From positions 1 through 40,936 of the forward strand of contig CAZQFX010000002.1 in assembly GCA_964592775.1 (NCBI GenBank): a stretch of 40,936 nucleotides of DNA, read 5' to 3'. The position numbers were made by a program, and so were the translations under genes. The notes under the pieces are model-generated. The model was not told the origin of the DNA, made no database searches, and was given only the letters and a program-made list of their open reading frames with translations. Positions 7,946 through 16,116 of this stretch are shown here, one piece after another; position 1 is the first letter of the stretch, and each line of letters begins with the position of its first letter. This stretch comes from SURF-21 sp964592775 (GTDB lineage: Bacteria; Actinomycetota; Geothermincolia; Geothermincolales; RBG-13-55-18).

Positions 7946-9259
7946 ATGCAGGCCTACGAGTACGCCATCGTGGGCAATTCGGCGGCGGCCATCAACGCGG
8001 TCGAAGCCATACGCGGGCTGGACGCGGAGGGGAGCATCGGCCTTTTCTGCGAGGAAAAGTACCGCTGCTATTCCCGCCCCCTCATCTCCTACCTGGTGGC
8101 GGGAGAAATAAAGACACGGGGCATGTACTACCGCCCGTCTAATTTCTACAACAAGATGGGTGTTGAGTTCCGCGCCGGCGAACGGGTGGTGTCCGTGAGC
8201 GCGGCCAAAAAGACGATCACCACGGCGAACAGGCAAAAGGCCGCATGGCGACGGCTGCTCCTGGCCACCGGCTTCACCCCCTTCATCCCGCCTATCGAGG
8301 GCCTCGAGGAAGTGGACTACCTCACCTTCGTTTCCTGGGACGACGCCAGGCGCATGCTCGCCCTGACCTCGAAACCGGTGCGGGCCCTGGTGGTCGGGGC
8401 CGGCCTCATCGGCATGAAGGCGGCGGAGGCCCTGCACGCGCGGGGCGCGGCGGTCACGGTGGTGGAGAAGCTCGACCGCGTCCTCCCCCTGGCGCTGGAC
8501 GGCCGCGCCTCGGAGCTGGTCGCCGGGCGCTGCCGCGAGGCGCGCATCGACATCGTGACCGGGTTGAGCGTGTCCAGGCTGGAGGGCCTGGGGGGCCGCA
8601 AGGGCAAGGCGTTCCTGGAGGACGGGGCGGTGATGGACTTCGACCTCATGGTCGTGGCGGTGGGAGTGAGGCCACGCACGGAACTGGCCGAAGCGGCCGG
8701 GATCTCCTGCGAACGCGGGATAGCCGTGGACGGGCACCAGCGCACCGGCAAGAGGGACATCTACGCGGCGGGGGACGCGGTGAGGGCCATGGACGTCGTG
8801 CTGGGCGAGCCCTCCATCAACGCCCTCTGGCCGGTGGCCGCGCTGCAGGGGAAATACGCCGGCAGGAACATGGCCGGGGACGAGACCCCTTACCCCGGAT
8901 GCAACTCCATGAACGCGGTGGAGTTCTTCGGGCTGCCGGTGCTCTCCGCGGGGATAGTCAACCCCCCCGACAGGGGCTACCAGGTCATCATGCGCCAGGA
9001 CATCGGCGATTACCGCAAGGTGGTGCTGCAGGGAGACATCCTGGTGGGCATGCTGCTGGCGGGGAACATAGAGCGCGCCGGCATCCTCACCAGCCTCATC
9101 CAGGAGAGGGCCAACGTGAGGAGGGCCAGGAACTTCCTCCTCGACGAGGGGTTCGGCCACATCCACCTCCCGCGCGCGGTGAGGAAGGAGCGCATCGAGG
9201 AGGCGGCCGCCGGCCTCGAGGCCGCGCCGGCGGCGAAGAAGCGGGGGGGTCGAGGGTGA
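7946..9259 (+). CDS. FAD-dependent NAD(P)H oxidoreductase of the glutamate synthase cluster
   Basis: A 437-aa pyridine-nucleotide disulfide-oxidoreductase-type flavoprotein, similar to NADH-rubredoxin or nitrite reductase FAD subunits. Seen: an N-terminal FAD-binding AIVGNSAAA, a central NAD(P)-binding VVGAGLIGMKAAEAL (about residues 150-165), and the family's second FAD motif IYAAGDAV. The ATG follows the ferredoxin stop by two bases, and its own stop overlaps the next gene's start. In archaeal-type systems such a subunit passes reducing equivalents from NAD(P)H to the ferredoxin-like subunits of glutamate synthase. The C-terminal tail (about 30 residues) is Ala/Lys/Arg-rich. Confidence 0.85.
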   Translation: MQAYEYAIVGNSAAAINAVEAIRGLDAEGSIGLFCEEKYRCYSRPLISYLVAGEIKTRGMYYRPSNFYNKMGVEFRAGERVVSVSAAKKTITTANRQKAAWRRLLLATGFTPFIPPIEGLEEVDYLTFVSWDDARRMLALTSKPVRALVVGAGLIGMKAAEALHARGAAVTVVEKLDRVLPLALDGRASELVAGRCREARIDIVTGLSVSRLEGLGGRKGKAFLEDGAVMDFDLMVVAVGVRPRTELAEAAGISCERGIAVDGHQRTGKRDIYAAGDAVRAMDVVLGEPSINALWPVAALQGKYAGRNMAGDETPYPGCNSMNAVEFFGLPVLSAGIVNPPDRGYQVIMRQDIGDYRKVVLQGDILVGMLLAGNIERAGILTSLIQERANVRRARNFLLDEGFGHIHLPRAVRKERIEEAAAGLEAAPAAKKRGGRG

Positions 9260-10428
9260 TGCTGAGGGGCGTGAGGTTCCGCGACGACAAGGATTTCTCC
9301 GGCTGCTCCATATTCGGGATGATGAACGCGGCGGGGGCGAGGTTCACGGGCGAGCCCATGATCACCGCCATCGCCAACATGAAGGAGCGCAGCAACGGGC
9401 TGGGGGGCGGCTTCGCGGCCTATGGCATCTACCCGCAGTACGCCGATCTCTATTGTTTCCACATGATGTACAGCGACGAGGCGGGGAAGAAGGATGCGGA
9501 GGAGTACCTCGAGTCCGGCTTCACCGTAGAACAGGCCGAGCTGATCCCCACCGCTCCCTGCGAGGGGGTCGAGGACCCGCCGTTGCTGTGGCGTTACTTT
9601 CTGCATCCCCGCGAGGAAGGCGGCGCGGCATGCGAGATCGCGGACCTGGACGACTTCGTGGTCCAGGCGGTGATGCATGTAAACGCGAAGATAGACGGCG
9701 CCTTCGTCTTTTCCAGCGGAAAGAACATGGGCGTGTTCAAGGGGGTCGGCTTCCCCGAGGATATCGGCCGCTTCTTCCGCCTGGACGAATACGAGGGCTG
9801 CATCTGGGTGGCCCACGGCAGGTTCCCCACCAACACCCAGGCCTGGTGGGGCGGCGCCCATCCTTTCAACATCCTCGACTGGTCCGTGGTGCACAACGGG
9901 GAGATATCCTCCTACGGCATCAACCAGCGCTACCTGGAGATGTACGGGTACGTCTGCACCTTGTTCACGGACACCGAGGTCATCGCCTACGCCGTGGACC
10001 TGCTGGTGCGGCGCCACGGCCTCTCCATCGAGAATATGTCCAGGGTGCTGGCGGCCCCGCTGTGGACGAACATCGATCGCATGCCGCAGCCGGAGAGGGA
10101 GCTGCACACGGCTCTGCGCACGGCCTACGGCTCCCTCCTGCTCAACGGACCCTTCAGCATCATCGTATCCAACCTCTCGCAGATGATAGGGCTCACCGAC
10201 CGCATCAGGCTGCGCCCCCTGGTGGCGGGGCGCAACGGCGACTGGATGTACCTCTCGTCGGAGGAGGCGCCCATGCACCTGGTGGACGGCACCCTGAAGG
10301 AAACCTGGATCCCCTCGGGAGGGGAACCCATTATCTTCCAGCTGAATGAGCCTGCTCCGGGAACGGAAAGCGCGCGGGGAGCGAGAGAGGCCGCGCTTAC
10401 CCCGGCCCCCGGAGGTCGATCGACGTGA
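9259..10428 (+). CDS. glutamate synthase, glutaminase domain protein
   Basis: A 389-aa class-II glutamine amidotransferase, the stand-alone equivalent of the N-terminal domain of GltB. It would release ammonia from glutamine. The likely nucleophile is Cys16 in GCSIFGMM; the short lead before it suggests cleavage or an unusual presentation, as in archaeal homologues. Further family landmarks are AHGRFPTNTQAWWGGAHPFN and VVHNGEISSYGIN. The ATG overlaps the stop of the FAD gene, and its end overlaps the GTG of the next gene by four bases. The last 25 residues are poorly structured. Confidence 0.9.
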   Translation: MLRGVRFRDDKDFSGCSIFGMMNAAGARFTGEPMITAIANMKERSNGLGGGFAAYGIYPQYADLYCFHMMYSDEAGKKDAEEYLESGFTVEQAELIPTAPCEGVEDPPLLWRYFLHPREEGGAACEIADLDDFVVQAVMHVNAKIDGAFVFSSGKNMGVFKGVGFPEDIGRFFRLDEYEGCIWVAHGRFPTNTQAWWGGAHPFNILDWSVVHNGEISSYGINQRYLEMYGYVCTLFTDTEVIAYAVDLLVRRHGLSIENMSRVLAAPLWTNIDRMPQPERELHTALRTAYGSLLLNGPFSIIVSNLSQMIGLTDRIRLRPLVAGRNGDWMYLSSEEAPMHLVDGTLKETWIPSGGEPIIFQLNEPAPGTESARGAREAALTPAPGGRST

Positions 10429-11936
10429 AGAGCTATCTGATACCCGAGTTCCTGGTGGAGAGGGACGACAGCCGCTGCATCCGCTGCGAGGTCTGCGTGC
10501 GCCAGTGCGGCTTCGACGTCCACCGCTACGACGAGGAGGAGGACGAGGTCTACGCCGACGAGGACAGGTGCGTGGGGTGCCTGCGCTGCGTGACTCTCTG
10601 CCCCACCAACGCCCTGGTGGTGCGGGAGAACCCCACCCGGGTCCCGGAAAACGCCAACTGGACGCGGGAGGTGCTGCACAACATCTACAAACAGGCGGAG
10701 ACGGGGGGCGTGCTGCTCACCGGCATGGGCTGCGACAAGGAATACCGCAACTACTGGGACCACATCACCCTCGACGCCAGCCAGGTGACCAACCCGTCCA
10801 TCGATCCCCTGCGCGAGCCCATGGAGCTGCGCACCTACCTGGGGGCGAAACCGGACGCCCTGGAGGTCGGCGGCAGGAAGGGCAAGCCGTCGCTGGTGAC
10901 CAGGCTCACCCCGCAACTGCGCATGGAGACACCGGTCATGTTCTCCGCCATATCCTACGGGGCCATAAGTTACAACACCTGCGAGAGCCTGGCCCGCGCG
11001 GCGGCGGAGATGGGGACCTACTACAACACCGGGGAGGGAGGGCTGCACCGCGACCTCTACAAGTACGGGGACAACACCATCTGCCAGGTGGCGTCGGGGC
11101 GCTTCGGCGTGCACGCCGACTACCTGGAGGCGGCGGCGGCCCTGGAGATAAAGATCGGGCAGGGGGCCAAGCCGGGCATCGGCGGCCACCTGCCGGGGGA
11201 GAAGGTGAGCGCGGAGATATCCCGCACGCGCATGATCCCCAAGGGCACCGATGCCCTGTCGCCGGCGCCCCATCACGACATCTACTCCATCGAGGACCTG
11301 GCGCAGCTCATCTACGCCCTGAAGGAGGCTACCCACTGGGAGAAGCCGGTGTCGGTGAAGATCGCCGCCGTGCACAATTCCGCCGCCATAGCCTCGGGGA
11401 TGGTCAGGGCAGGGGCGGACATCATCGCCCTGGACGGCATCCGTGGAGGCACGGGCGCCGCCCCCACCATGATCCGGGACAACGTGGGCATCCCCATCGA
11501 ACTCGCCCTGGCGTCCGTGGATACCAGGCTGAGGGAGGAGGGTATCCGCAACCGGGCCAGCATCGTCATCGCGGGGGGCATCCGCTCCTCGGCGGACGTG
11601 ACCAAGGCCATCGCCCTGGGGGCCGACGCCGTGTACATCGGCACGGCGGCCCTGGTTGCCCTGGGCTGCCACGTGTGCCAGAAGTGCTACACCGGCATCT
11701 GCAACTGGGGGATAGCCACGCAGGACCCCTACCTCACCAAGCGCCTCAATCCCGACGTAGGTACCCGGCGCCTGGTGAACCTGCTCACGGGATGGTCCCA
11801 CGAGATCATGGAGATCCTGGGGGGGATGGGGATAAACGCCGTCGAGAGCCTGCGCGGCAACCGGCTGCGCCTGCGCGGAGTGGGCCTCACCCAGGAGGAG
11901 CTGGACATCCTGGGGATAAAACATGCTGGAGCATAA
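10425..11936 (+). CDS. glutamate synthase, FMN-binding central domain protein with ferredoxin domain
   Basis: A 503-aa catalytic protein equivalent to the FMN/3Fe-4S part of GltB. It begins with two 4Fe-4S motifs (Cys18/21/24/28 and Cys49/52/55/59), then the TIM-barrel FMN domain with SAISYGAISYN, GEGG, GQGAKPGIGGHLPG, GGTGAAP and IAGGIRSSADV. Near residue 415 is GCHVCQKCYTGIC, the cysteine set for the 3Fe-4S cluster. Here glutamate forms from 2-oxoglutarate and channelled ammonia. The GTG start has GGAGG upstream and overlaps the previous stop. The N-terminal ferredoxin module is typical of archaeal and anaerobe-type enzymes and lets electrons enter from the polyferredoxin. Confidence 0.93.
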   Translation: MKSYLIPEFLVERDDSRCIRCEVCVRQCGFDVHRYDEEEDEVYADEDRCVGCLRCVTLCPTNALVVRENPTRVPENANWTREVLHNIYKQAETGGVLLTGMGCDKEYRNYWDHITLDASQVTNPSIDPLREPMELRTYLGAKPDALEVGGRKGKPSLVTRLTPQLRMETPVMFSAISYGAISYNTCESLARAAAEMGTYYNTGEGGLHRDLYKYGDNTICQVASGRFGVHADYLEAAAALEIKIGQGAKPGIGGHLPGEKVSAEISRTRMIPKGTDALSPAPHHDIYSIEDLAQLIYALKEATHWEKPVSVKIAAVHNSAAIASGMVRAGADIIALDGIRGGTGAAPTMIRDNVGIPIELALASVDTRLREEGIRNRASIVIAGGIRSSADVTKAIALGADAVYIGTAALVALGCHVCQKCYTGICNWGIATQDPYLTKRLNPDVGTRRLVNLLTGWSHEIMEILGGMGINAVESLRGNRLRLRGVGLTQEELDILGIKHAGA

Positions 11937-11958
11937 CTGCCTGGTCACCTCGATAGAG

Positions 11959-11986
11959 TTGGTGATGCGGCATATCCGGATAATCT
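11959..11986 (+). promoter_or_regulatory. candidate promoter for the GXGXG subunit gene
   Basis: TTGGTG (11959-11964) and TAATCT (11981-11986) are 16 bases apart, which would start transcription near 11993 and give a leader of about 245 bases. A second possible start lies further down, with a -10-like TAGCTA at 12077-12082 next to the operator-like array. Confidence 0.35.
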
Positions 11987-11996
11987 TAAGTCCGAA

Positions 11997-12067
11997 GTCA
12001 GGTTCATATATTCTCCATCGGCCTGGAGCGAAACGGCTTCTTGATTCGCTCGAAAGGAATCCGTGAC
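11997..12067 (+). ncRNA. candidate structured leader upstream of the GXGXG subunit
   Basis: The 5' strand GTCAGGTTC (11997-12005) can pair with GGAATCCGTGAC (12056-12067) if a U and a G are bulged. Inside are two possible short hairpins, CTCC/GGAG (12013-12028) and CGAA/TTCG (12029-12048). The three-way shape and the GTTCA...CGAAAGGAA core recall the glutamine riboswitch (glnA RNA) of cyanobacteria, but the conserved GGAAGTAGG element is not in the right place. The same bases also form an operator-like array, which is the simpler reading. Confidence 0.2.
12030..12067. promoter_or_regulatory. GlnR-like operator array upstream of the GXGXG subunit
   Basis: GAAAC-n6-TTGAT-n6-GAAAG-n6-GTGAC, pentamers starting at 12030, 12041, 12052 and 12063, all 11 bases apart. 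The arrangement is the same as in front of amt and glnA and matches the GTnAC-n6-GAAAC plan of actinobacterial GlnR boxes. This is the weakest of the three arrays. Confidence 0.4.
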
Positions 12068-12084
12068 GTGTGGCAGTAGCTAGC

Positions 12085-12207
12085 ATGTGCAGCGAACTGG
12101 AAATAAACTGGGTTTACGGAACCATTGAAGGAGTAGTTAAGTCGAAAGTAGGTGGCGCCAAAAGGAAAAAGACGGCCAGGCGGAGAAGAAAAGCGGGAAG
12201 CAGTTAG
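12085..12207 (+). CDS. possible 40-aa basic peptide (doubtful)
   Basis: An ATG-to-TAG frame of 40 codons ending 29 bases before the GXGXG subunit. The second half is very basic (KRKKTARRRRK). No ribosome site is visible before the ATG, and the base use is AT-richer than the neighbours, so it may not be translated. A leader-peptide role is conceivable but unsupported. Confidence 0.2.
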   Translation: MCSELEINWVYGTIEGVVKSKVGGAKRKKTARRRRKAGSS

Positions 12208-12236
12208 TAATACGGACAAAAGAGGGTGGTTAGGCG

Positions 12237-13040
12237 ATGAAGATCGAGGTCGATCACCGTGCCGGTCTCCCCGGTGTTTTCGAGCGCAAGAACGGCCAGG
12301 TGGAGATCGACGCGAGCAAACTCCACTACCGCGAGCTCAATAACATGGTCAAGGGAGCGGCGGCGGAGGGCATCGAGGAAATAGTCCTCGAGAACGTCTA
12401 CGGGCAGAGATATATCGGTTCCGGCATCCGCAAGCCGGTGCGTATCGAGGTACACGGCGTGCCGGGGAACGACCTCGGCGCTTTCATGGACGGCCCCAGG
12501 ATCACCGTCGATCATAACGCCCAGGACGGCGTGGGGAACACCATGAACAACGGGATCATCGTGGTGCACGGCCGCGCCGGTGACATCGTGGCCATGGGCA
12601 TGCGGGGCGGAAAGATATTCATCAAGGAGGGCGTCGGCTACCGGGCGGCTATCCACATGAAGGAATACCGCAAGCACAGGCCTATCCTGGTCATCGGGGG
12701 CGAGACCCAGGATTTCCTCGGCGAATACATGGCGGGCGGACTGGTTATAGCCCTGGGCCTGGGCCTGGGCAAGAGGAAGAACGGCAGGTTCGGCGCACAG
12801 CACATAGGAACGGGGATGCACGGAGGCCTCATCTTCATCCGCGGCGAAGTGGAGGATTACCAACTGGGGAAGGAAGCGGCCGTCGGGCCGGCTGGAGAGG
12901 AAGACATCGATCTGATACGCCCTTACGTCGAGGAATACGTCGGCTATTTCGGGGGCAGCGTGGACGACATCTTGAGCGCGGGCTTCATCAAGCTGTGGCC
13001 CAGGTCGTCCCGCCCCTTCGGCGGGCTGTACGCATATTAG
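12237..13040 (+). CDS. glutamate synthase, GXGXG (alpha C-terminal) domain protein
   Basis: A 267-aa right-handed beta-helix protein equivalent to the C-terminal structural domain of GltB. The repeating glycine pattern is clear (GIIVVHGRAGDIVAMGMRGG, then GGLVIALGLGLG and GTGMHGGLIFIRG). It completes the split glutamate synthase. Unlike the other subunits it is not overlapped with its neighbour but follows a 300-base gap with its own candidate promoter and operator array, so it can be regulated separately. GAGGGTGG lies before the ATG, and a strong terminator follows. Confidence 0.9.
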   Translation: MKIEVDHRAGLPGVFERKNGQVEIDASKLHYRELNNMVKGAAAEGIEEIVLENVYGQRYIGSGIRKPVRIEVHGVPGNDLGAFMDGPRITVDHNAQDGVGNTMNNGIIVVHGRAGDIVAMGMRGGKIFIKEGVGYRAAIHMKEYRKHRPILVIGGETQDFLGEYMAGGLVIALGLGLGKRKNGRFGAQHIGTGMHGGLIFIRGEVEDYQLGKEAAVGPAGEEDIDLIRPYVEEYVGYFGGSVDDILSAGFIKLWPRSSRPFGGLYAY

Positions 13041-13068
13041 GCGATCTTTGAAGGGTACGAATAACAAG

Positions 13069-13090
13069 AGCCGGCACAAGCCGGCTTTTT
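13069..13090 (+). terminator. intrinsic terminator after the glutamate synthase genes
   Basis: Perfect 7-bp stem AGCCGGC/GCCGGCT with an ACAA loop, followed immediately by five T residues, 28 bases after the GXGXG stop codon. Confidence 0.92.
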
Positions 13091-13288
13091 ATCTTCTGCG
13101 AGAAGTGTTGCCCGCTTCTTCCCCTGTCCTGATTCCTCACCTTCCAACTTGCTCAGACCCATTCCGAGACCGCTGGGCCTGACACGGCCAGGAACCGATG
13201 GGAAAGTGACCCACCACACCTCTGGGGGGATAAACGGGTAAAATCTAAGCAGTGTTCATGCGCAAGGCCCGGATGGTTGGGACTAAGG

Positions 13289-13936
13289 ATGAAGGTTTAC
13301 CTCGATTGCGGCAAGGAGAGAGAAGGGCTCTTCCGGGATATCCTGGAAGAGTATTTCCCCCTGCGCGTGCTCCCCGATGGCGACATGTCGGGACCAGGCG
13401 ATGGAGACACCGTGCTCGTGGACCTCGCGGAGAGGCCCGGCGACTGGCACGCGTACCTGGACGGACTCCGGCGCGCCCTGGGGGAGGAAGTGCGCATCGT
13501 GGCGGTGCTGCGTTTCGAGCAGATACGCTCTCTCGACAGCCGGATCGCGCTCGACGACTTCGTAGCCGACGGTTCCACGGGCGAGGAGATGAGAGCACGG
13601 CTGCGACGCATGATAGAGGAGAAGGCCGCCGCCGCCCCCGCGGTGGGGGAGCTGGAGGTCGACGACGAGCGTTACGAGGTCAGGGTGGGCGGCATGCCGG
13701 TGGAGCTCACCTTCAAGGAGTTCGAGTTGCTGCGCTTTCTCGTGTCCCATCCCGGGAAGGTGTTTACGCGAGAGGTCCTGCTGGAGCAGGTCTGGGGATA
13801 CGATTATTTCGGCGGCGCGCGCACCGTGGACGTGCACATCCGCCGCATCCGCTCCAAGATCGAAAGGGAAGGGCACGCCTATATCCGCACCATACGGGGC
13901 GTCGGTTACATCTTCGAACATGCCCCGAGCGAATGA
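13289..13936 (+). CDS. GlnR-like OmpR/PhoB-family regulator with atypical receiver
   Basis: A 215-aa transcription factor. Residues about 1-110 have the layout of a receiver domain but lack the normal acidic pair; one Asp (about 45, TVLVD) remains at the phosphorylation position. Residues about 120-213 are a clear winged helix (LTFKEFELLRFLVSHPGKVF, then VDVHIRRIRSKI and IRTIRGVGYIFE). This architecture, and its position directly before amt-glnK-glnA, fits actinobacterial GlnR, an orphan regulator that works without phosphorylation. I start at ATG 13289; an in-frame TTG at 13277 would add four residues. Likely targets are the three 11-bp arrays nearby. Confidence 0.7.
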   Translation: MKVYLDCGKEREGLFRDILEEYFPLRVLPDGDMSGPGDGDTVLVDLAERPGDWHAYLDGLRRALGEEVRIVAVLRFEQIRSLDSRIALDDFVADGSTGEEMRARLRRMIEEKAAAAPAVGELEVDDERYEVRVGGMPVELTFKEFELLRFLVSHPGKVFTREVLLEQVWGYDYFGGARTVDVHIRRIRSKIEREGHAYIRTIRGVGYIFEHAPSE

Positions 13937-13999
13937 AGCAATACCCGCATGCGGCGGTTTCCTCCCAAGACCGGTATGCTGCCGCTTCTTAATCTACCC

Positions 14000-14064
14000 G
14001 AAACATACAGGTAACCAACATTTAATCCCCCGATAAACCCCTGGAAACATCAGCCCCCTAGACT
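14000..14064 (+). promoter_or_regulatory. GlnR-like operator array and -10 of amt-glnK
   Basis: GAAAC (14000), GTAAC (14011), TTAAT (14022), ATAAA (14033) and GAAAC (14044) lie at exact 11-bp steps, one helical turn apart. Ten bases after the last one is a -10-like TAGACT (14059-14064). The same GAAAC-N10-hexamer spacing occurs before glnA. This matches the GTnAC-n6-GAAAC box logic of GlnR activation, with the array replacing the -35. Confidence 0.6.
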
Positions 14065-14109
14065 GTTGCCGTGTACAGGAACGAGCGATGGCGGAAGGAG
14101 GCAACGATC

Positions 14110-15675
14110 ATGGGCCCAGGTTTGCGGAGATGGGGGCCGCTGGTGTTGGGGCTGCTGCTGTGTTTCACTCTTTTCATGCTCGTCGGCGCGGACAGGGCCG
14201 CCGCCGATCCGACCGGAGACCAGACTGGGGGCTCCCAGGACCTGGGCGACGCAGGGCTGGCCGAAGAAGTCGGCCACACCAAGATAGCCGTCAACTTCAT
14301 CTGGGTGTTCCTGGGGGCCATCCTCGTCTTCTTCATGCAGGCGGGCTTCGCCATGGTGGAGACAGGTTTCACCCAGGAGCGCAACGCCGTGCACGTGATG
14401 ATGACCAATTTCACCATCTTCGCGGTAGGCGTGCTCGGCTACTTCCTGGTGGGTTATGCCCTCATGTTCGGGGGGGTCGGGGCCCTGGCGACCCTTGGCG
14501 GCTCCGAGGCGCTCAACGCCAGGCTGGAGGTGGCCAGGGGATGGTCGCTCTTCGGCCTGAAGGGTTTCGCCCTTGCCGGAAGCGGCGTCTACGACGTGAG
14601 CATCTTCCTCTTCTTTCTTTTTCAGGTGGTGTTCATGGACACGTCTGCGACCATAGTCACCGGTGCCATGGCGGAGCGCTGGAAGTTCAAGGCCTTCCTC
14701 GTCTACGGGTTGTTCATGTCCATGTTCCTCTACCCGGTATACGGGCACTGGGTCTGGGGAGGGGGGTGGCTTTCACAACTGGGCAAGAACATCGGACTTG
14801 GCCACGGTTTCGTGGACTTCGCCGGCTCGTCGGCGGTGCATGCGGCAGGTGGCTTGTGTGCCCTCGCCGGGGCGTACGTCATCGGCCCGCGCATCGGCCG
14901 CTTCGACCGGGACGGAAAGCCGAGAGCCATACCGGGGCACAACATCCCCATGGCCATCATCGGGGTGATCATCCTCGTCTTTGGCTGGTTCGGTTTCAAC
15001 GCCGGCAGCACCCTTTCCGGAGGAGACCTGAGATTGGCGGTGGTCGCGGTGAACACGCTTCTGGCGGCCTGCGCCGGTTGCATGTCGGCGATGTTCTTGA
15101 TGTGGAAGAGGTTCGGCAAACCGGACCCCTCCATGACCGCCAACGGCATGCTCGCAGGGTTGGTGGCCATCACCGCGCCCTGCGCGTTCGTCCCGGCATG
15201 GGCCGCACTCCTCATCGGGGGCATCGCGGGCATCCTGGTCTGTGTGGGCGTTTTCGCCCTCGAGAGATGGCGCATCGACGACCCGGTCGGCGCGGTCGCC
15301 GTGCACGGCATCAACGGGTTGTGGGGGGTCCTGGCCCTCGGGCTTTTCGCGGACGGGACATACGGCGCCGGGCTCAACGGCGTGGAGGGCGCGGTGAGGG
15401 GGCTGTTCTACGGCGACGCGGGGCAGTTGGGCGCACAGTTCCTGGGCATGGTTGCCTGCGCCGTGTTCGTACTCGGGACCTCATACCTCTTCTTCCGCCT
15501 GCAGGACAGGTTACAGGGCATCCGCGTGGCTCCGCAGGTGGAGGTCGACGGGCTCGATGTCCACGAGATGGGCGTCTCCGCCTACGTCCGGGACGGCCAG
15601 ATGAGGCTGCCTCTCTCCCTGCCTGCGGCCGCCGGGGAGGAGTTGCGGGAGTATGAAAGGAGGGCGGCGGGATGA
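14110..15675 (+). CDS. amt: ammonium transporter
   Basis: A 521-aa Amt/Rh channel. The start at 14110 has AAGGAGG eight bases upstream and gives a signal peptide (hydrophobic 11-27, then AAADPT) as in many Amt proteins; an in-frame ATG at 14071 is not needed. About eleven membrane segments follow. The twin pore histidines are visible in SSAVHAAGG and AVHGINGLWG, and the pore-lining FGWFGFNAGS motif is intact. The cytoplasmic C-terminus (last 60 residues) ends in a region that overlaps glnK by four bases (ATGA). The pairing with glnK means uptake is gated by PII. Confidence 0.95.
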   Translation: MGPGLRRWGPLVLGLLLCFTLFMLVGADRAAADPTGDQTGGSQDLGDAGLAEEVGHTKIAVNFIWVFLGAILVFFMQAGFAMVETGFTQERNAVHVMMTNFTIFAVGVLGYFLVGYALMFGGVGALATLGGSEALNARLEVARGWSLFGLKGFALAGSGVYDVSIFLFFLFQVVFMDTSATIVTGAMAERWKFKAFLVYGLFMSMFLYPVYGHWVWGGGWLSQLGKNIGLGHGFVDFAGSSAVHAAGGLCALAGAYVIGPRIGRFDRDGKPRAIPGHNIPMAIIGVIILVFGWFGFNAGSTLSGGDLRLAVVAVNTLLAACAGCMSAMFLMWKRFGKPDPSMTANGMLAGLVAITAPCAFVPAWAALLIGGIAGILVCVGVFALERWRIDDPVGAVAVHGINGLWGVLALGLFADGTYGAGLNGVEGAVRGLFYGDAGQLGAQFLGMVACAVFVLGTSYLFFRLQDRLQGIRVAPQVEVDGLDVHEMGVSAYVRDGQMRLPLSLPAAAGEELREYERRAAG

Positions 15676-16010
15676 AAAAACTGGAGGCGCTGATCAGGCC
15701 GGAACGCCTCGAGGCGGTGATGGAGGAACTGGGCAGGCTCGGGTACCCGGGCGTGACCATAACCGAGGTGAAGGGGCATGGGAAGCAGAAGGGGGTCACC
15801 CAGAGGTGGAGGGGGGCGGAGTACCGCGTCGAGTTCCTGCCCAAGATAAAGATCGAGGCCGTCGTCCTCGACGAGGACCTGGGGAAGGTGGTCAGCGGCG
15901 TGGTCCGCGCCGGGCGCACCGGCTCCATAGGCGACGGCAAGGTCTTCATCTACGACGTGGCCGACGCCGTGCGCATCCGCACCGGGGAGTCCGGCTTCAA
16001 TGCGATTTAA
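15672..16010 (+). CDS. glnK: PII nitrogen regulatory protein
   Basis: A 112-aa PII protein of normal length. The T-loop reads QRWRGAEYRVEFLPK with the modifiable Tyr at residue 51, the PII signature position. The later part has GKVFIYDVADAVRIRTGE, the family's second signature. Because its ATG overlaps the amt stop, it is called GlnK rather than GlnB. It senses 2-oxoglutarate and ATP/ADP and would block Amt when nitrogen is ample. Confidence 0.95.
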   Translation: MKKLEALIRPERLEAVMEELGRLGYPGVTITEVKGHGKQKGVTQRWRGAEYRVEFLPKIKIEAVVLDEDLGKVVSGVVRAGRTGSIGDGKVFIYDVADAVRIRTGESGFNAI

Positions 16011-16060
16011 CATAGATTTAACATGGCGGAAAAAGGCCCGAAACACGCTGCGTGCATAAT
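16007..16060 (+). promoter_or_regulatory. GlnR-like operator array and -10 of glnA
   Basis: TTAAC (16007), TTAAC (16018), GAAAA (16029) and GAAAC (16040) are spaced exactly 11 bases apart, starting inside the glnK stop codon. Ten bases after the last pentamer is CATAAT (16055-16060), the same gap as before amt. A dedicated glnA promoter separate from amt-glnK is therefore likely. Confidence 0.6.
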
Positions 16061-16116
16061 CTGGCGGTAGGTTGAGAATAATATCCGTTAGAGCGGAAAA
16101 AGGAGGAGGAATAGAG

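Noticed and set aside
8245..9258. Long plus-strand frame overlapping the FAD oxidoreductase
   Set aside because: Arg/Gly/Pro-rich shadow of the real gene in a high-GC region; similar shadows occur opposite most genes here.
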